NCBI GenBank assembly: GCA_030272155.1 | Contig: CP126195.1 | Coordinates: forward strand, 2,401,001-2,465,000 | Direction of reading: 5' to 3' | From: Tetradesmus obliquus | Taxonomy: Eukaryota; Chlorophyta; Chlorophyceae; Sphaeropleales; Scenedesmaceae | Length of the DNA: 64,000 bases | Part shown: positions 33,967-50,229 of the stretch, one piece after another | How positions within the stretch are numbered: position 1 is the stretch's first letter | Layout of the letters: each line of letters starts with the position of its first letter | The notes under the pieces: generated by a model | Databases searched by the model: none | Told to the model about the DNA's origin: nothing | Seen by the model: only the letters and a program-made list of their open reading frames with translations | Program-made: the position numbers and the translations under genes

Positions 33967-36000
33967 ATGCAGGCCATTCGGTTGCGGCGAGGTGTCAGTG
34001 CTAGTGCAGGCAGCAGCAGGAGCACAGCAGCACGCACGCTGGTCACCCCTCACCTGGCACGGTTGCACAGACGACCAAGTGCACCAGTAGATGCCACTGC
34101 CAACTTCCAGTGTCGAGGCGTGCAGCAGCTGCCTCAGGCTTTGCAGCAGCGGCAGCAACAGCGGCAGCAGCTCGTCAGGTGCAGCAGCAGTAGCGGCAAT
34201 TCTGGTGAGTCAGGTTCCTGCAACCTAGGCACAGTAGCTGGCATATATAAGGCGCGCCAGTGGGCAGGCAGAAACAATGCTTGAGCTGCATCTGAAATAT
34301 GCCTGCAGAGCCTACAACAACGCCGACTCCTGTGGTAGTGGTGGAAGGTGACATCGTGACTTTCCACATGACGTGTGCGGACGCTGATGGCAAGGTAGGG
34401 CCTCGGCAGACCCTACACTTGCCTGCCTGCGCTTGTTGGAGATTTACAGCAGCATTTCAGTAAGTTAAGGCGCTGAATACAAGCAAGGGTGTGCTCATTG
34501 TATCATACGTCATGTGCTGTGCAGTGTGAGCAGTAAGTGCCTTGAACTCGACCACCTCATAGAGCTGTGTATTGGTCATCACAGATCAACGCAGCATGGG
34601 GACGGCAAAACACGTGTCAAGCGGTTGCTTGATGCTGATGCACCACTTGCTGTATGCATATGCGGCACTGTCGCTGTTGTGAGCAGATCCTGGAGTCCAC
34701 CAAGGACGGCAGCAAAGAGAACGAGCCCATGGCATTTGAGATTGGCGCAGGCGACATCATCAACAACCCCTTGTTCCAGGTAGGGGATAGCAACGGCAGA
34801 TGCAGCGGTAGCTACTGTGATATTTCAAGTAGTGGAACTCAATGGCGGGAGCAGCAGATGGGCAGCGGACACAGTGGCAACAGGACACGCTGTCCTGAGT
34901 GTGCAGCTGTTGCCAGACGCTGTGGCGGCAGCAGCAGCAGCACCAGAGTCTAATGGCAACCGCAGTATGACCAAGGGGTGGGGGCGGCAGCAGCAGCAGC
35001 GAAGCACGAGTCGTGTGCGGCTGCAGCATTACGCGCAAAAGGCAATTGACGTGTGCGCCTCCTGCTGCCGCCCACACCACATGTACTGCACCACTGCGCC
35101 CGAGCATGCCGCTGACCTCGTGCGATGTTATGTGCTGTCGTAAGATGCCAAGCATACATGCAAACTCTGCACAGGGGCAGCTCCGTGTGCCATCCATGCT
35201 GCTGTTCTACACATTTACCATGCTCAACTTGAGTATGCGGACAAACCTGACTGCACCCCTGCGCCGATTGCTGCTGTGCGCTGCTGCCGCAGGCGTTTGA
35301 TGGTGCGCTGCGCGGCCTGGCTGTGGGTGAGTCTGTGGAGCTGCAGATGTCTGGCCCTGAGTGGCAGAGTGAGCTGCTGTTTTCCGTGCCGCGTGACCAC
35401 CCCGAGATTGAGCGCCTGGAAGGCCGATACAAGAAGTGAGTGGAGGGTGGCACTGCCCTAACTCACAGTGCTGCTCTGTTTGGCCTCACACCTCAGGCTG
35501 TACATTGTCCTTATAGAAAAACCTACAGTATGTTGTAGCATGGAGTTGAGCTTGATTGAGAGTGGCTAGGGCCTGGCTGCGGGCCTGGCTGTGGAGCTGA
35601 CCTAAGGCACCCGGCACTGACTCCGCATTGCTGCTGCTGCTGCTGCATTTGCAGCTTGAGGGGACTGGCTGAGGGCCTGGCAGTGGAGCTGGCCTTTGGC
35701 ACTTAACACTGACTCCGCATTGCTGCTGCTGCTGCTGCATTGCAGCCTGGGTGGCCTGGCTGAGAGCCTGGCAGTGGAGTTGGCCTTTGGCACCTAACAC
35801 TGACTCCGCTTTGCTGCTGCTGCTGCATTTGCAGCCTCGGGGGTCTGGCTGAGGGCCTGGCAGTGGAGCTGGCCAATGGCAGCATGGCAGTGGTGGTGGA
35901 GGCGGGACCTGAGGCAGTGAAGCTGGATGCCAACAGCATGATGGCTGGCAAGACGCTGCTGTTCACGCTTGAGGTGCTGGGCATTGACAGCAGCAACTAG
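33967..36000 (+). CDS. FKBP-type peptidyl-prolyl isomerase, SlyD-like, probably plastid
   Basis: Five exons join in phase: 33967-34204, 34309-34394, 34687-34779, 35293-35435 and 35835-36000, giving 241 residues. Residues 1-80 are basic and Ser/Ala/Gln-rich with no acidic stretch (RLRRGVSASAGSSRSTAART), like an algal plastid or mitochondrial transit peptide. The core has VVVVEGDIVTFHMTC, ILESTKDG, FEIGAGDIINNPLFQAFDGA, GLAVGESVEL and AGKTLLFTLEVLGI. That is the FKBP strand pattern, split by the insert-in-flap domain seen in SlyD-type enzymes (GPEWQSELLFSVPRDH). It speeds cis-trans proline isomerisation during folding. Two TGTAA signals follow the stop (36315 and about 36379). The exon 5 head is repeated in the preceding intron. 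Confidence 0.85.
35576..35834 (+). repeat. Tandem echoes of the head of FKBP exon 5
   Basis: Units of about 90 bp, each a CTG run, then TTGCAG, then a copy of GGCCTGGCTGAGGGCCTGGC. Acceptor-like AGs end at 35654 and 35745 before the real one at 35834; a fourth partial unit at 35576 lacks an acceptor. Earlier copies have disrupted frames. Confidence 0.92.
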
Positions 36001-36469
36001 TGTACTGAGGTGCCGCGGCGCGTGTGACGCAGCCACAGCAATGATGCTGTGTTCCCGTCGTGTAACACACACTTCGTGATGGCTTGATAAGTCTAATGAG
36101 CTGGATGCCCACAGCTTGATGGCTGGCAAGAGTTGGCTGTTCACGCTGGAGGTGCTGGGCATTGACAGCGGCAACGGCAACGCGTCACATGGAAGCCGCC
36201 CCGTGCGGCCTGCTTGCAGCAAGCAGCGCACGCTTGTGGCAGCTCTGCACGGCCCGGCGAGGCTAGCGCAGCTGCATCCCAACCCACCTGCAGATGCATA
36301 TCATTGATTACTGCTGTAACAAGCGCACATGCACGAACCTGCAGCCGGGCAAGTACTACAGGCCCGGTAAATCACACTCTGTAATAGTGTAGCACACTGC
36401 ACTGTATGATTTACCGAAAGTCAGCCACAGCTGGCACAACCCAGGCGACCAAGCAACTCATCAAAGCTA
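36001..36469. other. Convergent 3' region with echo of FKBP exon 5 tail
   Basis: It lies between the stop codons of the FKBP and SPRING genes. 36095-36175 copies 35915-35997 (CTGGATGCC, ACAGC, TGATGGCTGGCAAGA, GAGGTGCTGGGCATTGACAG) after the real stop codon, so it is not translated in the model. Confidence 0.75.
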
Positions 36470-38732
36470 TCAGGCGCCACCCTCATTGCTGCCGGCTGCT
36501 TGCGTGCCACCTTGCGTCTCATAATCCGGCCCCTCAACAGCCCCTTGCTGCTCCTGCTGCGCAGCGCCACCCGCTGCTGCAGCTGCTGCTGCTGCCACAC
36601 CTTCCCCGCCACTCCCTCCAGCTGCTGCCGCAGCCGCTGCCGCCTCTGGCGCTGCCTGTGCCGGCGGCTTCGTGCATGCGCATAGCCGCCGCATATAGTT
36701 GGCAGTAGCATCGCACGAAAAGCTCGCATCTGGCGTGTTAGCCGGCCCCACAAGGCACAGCGCAGGCCTGCTCGCCTTTGGAGCCTCTGGATCTACTGCT
36801 GCTGGCATTGAGGGTGTATGCTGCTCCTCTATGCAGCCGGCCTCGCAATTAGTGACCTCCCGCAGCCTGTCGCAGCTGTTGAGGAAGTGCAGGTGCTGCT
36901 GCGAGCAGGCCAGGCCCTTCTGCTGGCACATGGTGCCGCAAGAGGCGCCGGCAGCAGTCAGCAGCACTGTCACGCCGTCAAGGCTGCCTGCAGGAAGCGG
37001 CGCAGATAGCTGCAGGCAGGACAGCGCCGGGGAACAAGGAGACAACAGCAAAAGCAGCAGTGCAAGGACATAGGTCAGGTGATGCAGACATTTCTTTGGC
37101 TAGGCTGCATACAGGTCTGCCACAGCATTGAAAAAGGCAGCCACAGCCTTGCCCGCTGCGGCAGCAATGAGCAGGGTCTGTCGCTTGAATGACGCAGCAG
37201 GCGACACAGCTGCCCCTGAACAACTGCCATGCAGATGCAGTGCAGCAGCAGCTGATGCCTCTCAATCCATGGCCTGATGCAAAAATGCATGCAGACAGGC
37301 CCGCACGCATCTGCTGACACCATTGCATAGGAACAACAATCAAAACGAGCTGGCAGCCCCCCCCAGCCTGCCCCTGCCGCCTGCATGGCTCACCATTGGC
37401 TTGCCAAGCTTTGAGAAGCAGTGGTGCCTCGCCCCGATGTATGCATTCTCATGCGAGGTGCTGCGCCCATGTGTGCGGCAAACTGCCAGGCAGTACTCAA
37501 ACACATCTGCCCACACGCCGCTGTCCTTGTTGTTTGGCGCGCGGGGCGTTTCCTTGCGCCGCTCCTCCGGCTTGTGCTCGGGCGACATGCAGCATGACAC
37601 GCAGTGCTCAAAGTTCTCACAGCAACTGTCCAGCTTGTTGCACCTGTGTGCAGGAAAAAGGAAGAGCCCATGGCGCCGAGAGCAGGGAGGGGTATGTAAG
37701 CCAGGGCAGGCGGGGAGCAGATGGAGAGGCAAGGTTGTACATAGCAGCAGTGCAGGCGGACTGCGCTGTGACCCCAACGGAAGCGTGTGAGCCGCTGCTG
37801 CTGCGCAACAACTGCTGCACACAGAGAGTTTGTATGCTGCGCGAGTCAAAAATACACCCAACTGGCAGTTGTATTGCCTGTCCCTGCTGTTGCTGCCCAG
37901 CGCTGACTTGTAGCTTCATCCAAAACAACCTCCGGCACTGCAGCTGCCGCTGCCTGCAAGGCCGTTTGCTCACATGCCGCAGCTGTGCTGTTCGCCTGCT
38001 GTGCAGCAGCCTGTGGAGAAGTCCAGCTGCTTGGCCTTGCAAACCTTGCCCTTGTCATCAGTCATGAGCCAGCTGTAGGCAGCACACACACAGCAGCATC
38101 AGCAGCAAGCTAAGGAAGCGCTTCCTGATATGCAGCGCAAGCATGCACAGCCGCGGAGTGCTGGCTGTGTGGTGGTCCATGGGCCATGTTTGCTGTGGTC
38201 AAGGCTAGGCTCTGTGGCCCAGGACACATGCAGCTGCGATTGTTTCCTGCTGCCCTGAGACAGTGCTACTGCATTGAAAGGTCGAGTTGCCGCAAAGCTG
38301 GGTTATCTGTGCCGTCCCAGTTGCTTGAGCTGCCCTAGCTGCTGCATCCTTGCTGCCCACTTCAGTTGGGTTCCCTGTCAGTTGCTCGCTTGGCAGGGGC
38401 TAGCAGACACAAGAAACCGTGCTGCTGGCAGCATGGCATATCATTTTCACACAACAGCTGTTACTCACGGGCCCTGCATGGTGTTCCTGCAAGATGTCGT
38501 GCCTTGCGGCAGCGGCCTGGCAGGTGGTTGATGGCAGGTGGAGAGCAACAGCAGGATGTCAGCAAGTCTCACAGCCAGCTCCTGCTGAATGCCTGCAGCT
38601 GCTGGCATGCACGCACCTGATGAGCAGGCGTCGGCCAAAGCCTGCATCTCCAGTTGCTGGCGCTACAGCAACGAGACAACCCAAGCACAGCACCAGCAGC
38701 AGCTGCTTGCATGCAGTTGCCTGCTGGGCCAT
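36470..38732 (-). CDS. SPRING (C12orf49) homologue, secretory-pathway Cys-rich protein
   Basis: Five exons join in phase: 38732-38617, 38516-38469, 38072-37974, 37643-37394 and 37009-36470, giving 350 residues. A signal peptide or anchor (KQLLLVLCLGCLVAVAPATG) starts the chain. Then come SCRNTMQGPWLMTDDKGKVC, STGCC, LDSCCENFEHCVSCC, VFEYCLAVCRTHGRS and HENAY. These match the order of human SPRING, where CRN.xQG, GCC, CCxxxExCVSCC, CLAxCRT and HENxY are conserved. The C-terminal part (SCGTMCQQKGLACSQQHL, LNSCDRL, CEAGC, RRLCAC) matches the extension of plant homologues and not the animal protein. In animals SPRING helps the site-1 protease mature and so activate SREBP; a role here is not known. 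The tail is Ala/Gln/Gly-rich and acidic. It is divergent from the release factor gene. Confidence 0.88.
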
Positions 38733-39400
38733 AGCTGGGGCTGTGAACGGGACGTGTAGCAGTAGAGCTGACTAAAAACTGTAAGCTATCATATTGAAAC
38801 GATGAAACAGGCCTGCACTGTGAGGAACAAGAGCTCGCGGGTAGGTGGAACGTTTGTGCCCGTACCGTGCCTTGGCTATGACCCAGCTAAGCTATCGAAA
38901 ACAGTAAAGTGCAGATCATTGCATCCAGTGCCTGCCTGCCATCCTCGTGCCTCAAAGTAGGCAATGGACCTGCCAGTGACATGACAACCAGTGCAACCGC
39001 ACTGACAACAGAGTGAAATTAATACTTTGATAGCCATAATGTGTTGTTGTTCGATCCGCAAGCCTTGTGTCCCTTGTCGTCTGCTCAGGCGTTCCTGAGA
39101 CGAAGTGCTTGCAAGCTCAAGTGCGAAGCGATACCACGCCCGCCAGCAGACAGCTCGAGTATCACCCAGGTAATCCTCTACACAAACAGCAGAGTATAAA
39201 GCAGATTGTCGCGCAATTGGTTTCCAGTCAGCCAGCAGGTCTCTTGTGGTGGGCTGCTGCAGTGCTGCTGGGCATGCAAGGCACGCATTGCCGTGCCATC
39301 GGCCTATCTTGCTTTCATTGAACCTTGTGAAACTGGTATGCAGGGGCAGGCTTGCACTTGAGCTTCAACAGGCCCAGCCAGAACCAGCAGGGCCAGCAGC
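38733..39400. promoter_or_regulatory. Divergent region, SPRING / release factor 1
   Basis: 668 bp between two divergent start codons. No gene, TATA box or clear element was recognised. Confidence 0.45.

Positions 39401-44647
<5,247 letters not shown>

Positions 44648-44689
<42 letters not shown>
44648..44689. repeat. CAG trinucleotide run
   Basis: About 14 CAG units directly after the RF1 stop codon, in its 3' UTR. Confidence 0.95.
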
Positions 44690-46800
44690 GCAGGCAAGAT
44701 TGGTCACAGTCAGCGGCGGACAGGATTCAATCAATCACAGTCTGACCAGATTGAGCAGCATTGGCTGCAGCAGCCAACAGCAACCAGGAATGCGCTGCAT
44801 ACATGCAGACCTGCACAGGTAATTTTGATGTGGCAGACGCCAGGATGTCCACAGTACGAGCTACAGCAGTTCCAGCTGGCAGTTGCATGAGAGATGTGAT
44901 CAGGGCCGCTGTTGTGAGATGCCGGTGAAGGATGCAGCAGCGGTGTGGCGGCCACAGCTGCAGCATGAGCAGCAGCGGTGACTTGGGCATGACAGTCTGT
45001 TGTGTGGGACAGCTGGTCGCGCCGGTGCTGCCACTGGCACTGTTATTTGAGCAGCAGTGATCACTCAGCATGCAGGAGCTCACTGTTAGCAGTGCTCGCT
45101 TCTCCCCCAGCTCCATTGGGGCATGGGGCTGATAGGAGTGTTGCGATCAAGGCTTCACTGGTAACTTGACGATGAAGGATGTACACTTGCGCCAGTGTCA
45201 GCTTAGGACGGGCCCTAGACGGCTGCAGTGGCAGCACATGATGCAATGGCAGCACAGGGTTAGCGCCCCTGCTTTCAAACGCCACAGCCTGTGACAGCGG
45301 ACTACAATGCAACGGCCGCCGGCTGCTTGAAGCAAGCATATGCAGGATGGCCAATATAGGATCTAGTCAGCCGCCACACATACACGATGTAGTGACAAGC
45401 CCGTTGTACTGATTGCTGCCGCTACGGCGAATGCCACGGTGGGTTTGGGCTGCGACTGAGCAGTTACACTTCAACGATACCAGCTGGTTATGGGTGTTTC
45501 CAGCCAAGAAGTTCATCATGCCATGTGTCACATGTACAACTTGGTGCACGGCAGTCAAGACAAGCGCCTCGACACATATGTGGAGTAGCCTGCATTCTCA
45601 TGCTGTCACTGCAGCCATGGCCAGCTGGCAATGGTCGGACCATGCTGCAGCAGTCTCTTCTAGATCAAAGCTGCTGACACAAGGCTGACACGCGATAATG
45701 TGCAGCACGAGTCGATCTCAAGATTGACTGAGGAAGCTTCCTCATGAACCCCCACCGCAACCTCAGACATATTGGAGCAACCCACTGCTACTGAAAGACA
45801 TCAGAGCAGCCTCTGCAGCAGGAGACGTAGCAAGGATGCAAAGCCACAGTGTTGACGCCAGAAACATTGTCAAGCTGCGCTGACAAGTTTGTGGGGCGAC
45901 GTCTCTCAGGTGGTCAACAATCAGCCTGGACAACCCCAACCCAATCAGTGCATGGCGACAGCTGTGATGCTGTTGACCACTGCAAACATACTACTGGCAT
46001 CAACCCAGCAATGCAGCTCTACCACATATCATTCTGGACAGCATACTACTGGTAGGCAAATGTAGAACAGGATGTTGAAAGATCTGGGACAGCATACTAC
46101 AGGGTAGGCAGCTGTGAAAGACACTGAAACCTCGCGAACCTGGCACATCGTGCCGTGCATCAGATCACACATGAACATCCTACACAGTACACTGCTAGAA
46201 ATGTCAGCTCTGCAGGCTGCCTGTCTGCGCTGCAGCGGGCGTTGGCTGTGGCATCTTTGCAAGGCATGTGCTGCCTGCATAAGATGCTGATGTTGCATCC
46301 ATGGACATGCTGTGCATGCACAACTGTGCTTCAACATGCTGTACGCTGTGTGCAACCGGTGCTACATGTGATGGGTGCTGTACTATGCCGTTCTATGTGC
46401 TCTACAATTGTGCTCAACACGCGCTGATGTGCCTAGAACGGTGCGGATGTGTGCTGTGGATGTACGTGAAGCAATCAGCTGGAAGCGTGATCTCTGGCAA
46501 ACATGACATAGTGCCAGTGCAATGCACCACTGCCATAGACAGTTTGTGGCACAAAACACAGAGGAACTGCGGCATCCAGCTCTGCCGCATTGCAAGGAAC
46601 CGCTTCAAACATCAACAGCCTGTGACACTGTGGCTAGTGTATAATCACCTGAACAGTACTGTTGCACTAGTGCATGCATTCACCATCTCCTCAACAAGCA
46701 GCGCCGCTGCTGAACCAGTTATCATGATACTCTGGCAGATCAATGCTCATGTGCCCCAGATCTGCAATCAACTCTTCTGCTTGTGCTGCCAACTGCATGT
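44690..46800. other. Convergent intergenic region
   Basis: Between the 3' ends of RF1 and the giant secreted-protein gene. No gene with domains was seen. A local duplication (GGACAGCATACTAC at 46035 and 46088) is present. The open frames here have no splice or domain support. Confidence 0.5.
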
Positions 46801-49800
46801 TCAGGCCGTCAGCGTCAGGCTTGCAGCTGCCGTGGCGCTCTGCCCCGTCACTGTCACAATTGTAACAGTTACGTTGAACGCAACGGCTGTTGTGGGTGCC
46901 CTGGTCTGCCCCAGCTGAGTGCCAAGGATGTTCAGCTGTGACAGGGTGGCAGATGCCGGCTTTGTGATGACAGCAGTGCCAGCAGCATTCCTCACAACCC
47001 AGGCATACCTGCATTTTCAGGCAGGGCAGTAAATGCAGCGCGGAGTCACCATTGACACCTCACTCTAACAAGGGACGGATAGCTGTAAAGTTCTCACAGT
47101 GTTGTTTGCAGTATGCTGCAGTGTCACTGTGTAACAGCTGCAGCATGCAGCCATTGGGCTTGCTAGTGAGCTGTTCATCAGCCCAACGCCACACAATGCT
47201 GTGGAATGTGCTGTGCATTGTTGGACTTGTCACAGCAAGCCTGTGATCGAGTTTTCAGCAGCCCAAATCACTCACGTGATGCCAGAGCCTGTGCCAGCGT
47301 TGGGGTTCAGCGACTGGCTCGCCACAAACGTCACACTTCCAGACAACCTGATGCTTGCAGAAGCCGGGGAGAGTGCTGCCAAAGGCTGGCCAGTGACCAT
47401 TACTGTCAGAGTGCCCACTTTAATAGTTGTGACGGGCGCAACGCAGCCAGCGTACGCGGTGCGCACTGTCACGTCGTACACGCTGTTGCCTGTTGCGGTC
47501 GCCACAAGCTCTGCGCCTGTGCTGGCGGTGTTGCTGATGGTGACGCTGACAGTGCCGCCTGCAGGGAAGCATGACACGTGCAATCCAGCTCCACTCAACA
47601 CAGGGTCACATGCAGTTGAGCATTGCAAGTGTTGCAGGATTCCAACTGAACACCAACCATCTGCTCACAACGGGAATATTGCTGACAAGAGGTGATCTGT
47701 AAGGCACAATGTTGCAGCTTCATGGGAAGGGCTTTCTTGGTTGACGTGCAGGCTCACCTGTCTTTGTCACAACCTTGCCGCTGACACCCGGCCGCGGTGT
47801 GAGCGTCCACGTGTAGATCTTGTTGGGTGCTGTTGTGCCCAGCGACAGTGTCTGCCGCGCAAACGGCAGCGCAGAAGTGGGGCTGGCAACTGGCACCATG
47901 ATGTTTCCAATCATGATGCTGTCCTGATCGTCCACGATGGAATATGTGCGTGTGGCTGTGGCCACGTTGCCGGCAGCATCCTTTGCTGACCACGTCCTGA
48001 AGATGCACAGTGTGTTTGAGTAAGGGAGCGAGTGACAGGGTGGTGATCACCACTTTATGAAGTAAGGCGGCAACGTGGCTGCTGTGGCACGCGATTCAGG
48101 GCTGTTAAACAAGTTACCAGTCCCACGCATCAGAAGAGGCAAGCCTACTTCAGCCTACAGCTACAAAGCATGACTTGTCGTGCTGGATGCCCCACCCTCC
48201 TCTATCAGGGGCTTGTTCTTACCTCTTGATGTTGAACAGCACTTTGTCGTTGCACTGTGCTGCCGTCTTGGATGTGAGCGCGATGTTGACGTCAGTGACA
48301 GTGACAACGCCGTCGAAGCAAGGGTAGTTGTCACTGGCAGACACCTCTGAGGTCGGCTCCAGAGCTGCATGGGGAGCAGCAGGGCTTGTCAGTAGCCAGT
48401 TTGCTTTGCACGCTACATGTAAAGCAATATAACATAACAGCAGCACCCATTCCTATATCTGCATGCTCAACATAACGCCAATGTTCAGCAGTCCACGGTC
48501 AGCAAGCAGCGCCTATGTACACCGCGACGCCCGGATACAACACAGCACGCGTGCCTGTCCTCACCTGACGTCCTCTGCAGGCTGCTGAAGGTCTTGAAGA
48601 ACACCTCATCAGCAGGCATGGGCACACCCCACAGCGTGGGTGGCACGGTGTCTGTGTTCGCAGCCTTATCGCGGCAGTTGAAGAGGTCGGGCGAGCAGCT
48701 GATGTCGATGTAGGAGCGCTTGCAGGTGGAGGGGCAGCAGTCGCCGTCATCATAGCTGCAGCACAAGAAGATGCATTGGATGTCTTTCAGAAGCAGCGGC
48801 CGGCATGGTGGCATGTGTGACGGTGGCAGTCATGTGTGCTGCTCACATTGCTGATGCTGGCAGCGGAGGAGCAGCAGCAAGGGGCAGCATGGCGCAGCAA
48901 CGAGCAGCGCTAGCAAGGCATCCATGTGCAGCATGAAATGCTACCTGAATGTGCTGCTCGAAATCACTCAACTTCTTCTCTACTCAACATCAAAATTCAT
49001 GGCGCATGGTGGCTGATGAGAATAATGATAATGCAGCTGAGACACAGCTGAACTCACTTGCATGCTGCGATGTTCAAGTCATCATCGCACACACCATTAC
49101 CCCGGCCTCCTTGCCCTGCTGCTGCAGGGCAGGTTGCTGCAAAACAAGAGAGCAGCAGAGCATGGACGCATGCAACAGCAGCGTGTGTTATTGAGACTAG
49201 TTGGATTTGAGCATGCTGTGTCATGTTGCAGTAAAAGTGCATGGTTCTATCAAGTTTGGTCAACAAATCATGCAGTTGGATGGCGGTGAGTCCCCCGCAT
49301 ACGGCGCATCATGATGCCTCTTCCAGCAAAGCTCTTTGGTCCCGGTGACATGACGTTGTTGGTTTGAATTCGCAGAGTGCCACTCTCTTGGGGTGGTTTG
49401 CGGCGCGCACCTGGTGCATTTGCAGGCTCTGGTGTCTTCTGCTGCGAGCCAGGCAGGGTGCAGTCCAGCACAGAGGCATAGCCGCCCCTGGCAGCTCGAG
49501 CTGCACACCGTGCAATACACATACACACACAGCAGCAGCAGCAGCAGACTGAGCAGGTCGGTGGGCAGCAGGAATGTGATTGGTGCTGCGCTATGGAGGT
49601 GGCAGCTGCGAATGCAGCAGGCGGCTGCAAGCAGGTTTGCTGGGACATGTTAGCAGTCCTTGCATGCATAGCTGCCTTTGGCAACCAAGTTTCATGCTGC
49701 TCTGGCAGTCAAAGCATACTGTGCCGCTGCCACACATCTGGCAGCCTTGGTTTGCGCCTCTGTGGGTGGCCAGCTTGTTGGTGCCAAGCCTTCAACGTGA

Positions 49801-50198
49801 CCAACACCATGTTTGCGCACCTATCACCGTTGGGTCCCTGCACTGCATGTTGGTTGCTGCACAGCTGAATGCCATGTCCTGCAAACAGCATTTGCACCCA
49901 TCAGCGGCGAAGTCAGTGTGCAATACAGTAAATTTGTTGGGTTTTATAGTTATGTAACGTGTCAAAGCCTGTGAGCACAATGCAGCGTCAAGCATTCAAA
50001 TTACTTGGCTGGCTGAGGCACCACAGTTATAAGTGGGGTACCTGCCTGAATACAGCAAGCCGCAGCAATGACCGGATGTATGTCAGCAGCATGCAGTGTC
50101 TGGAACTAGCGATGCTTATTACTTTTCTACTGCTTCTCGCCATGCCGCTTTGTTTACCTTGTTGGGGTTGCAGGTGGCCTCGCAGCAGTCGCCCTGCA

Positions 50199-50229
<31 letters not shown>

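Noticed and set aside
45413-46918. Several plus-strand frames of 90-205 codons between RF1 and the giant gene
   Set aside because: No recognisable domain or splice partners; the last overlaps the antisense of the giant gene's final exon.
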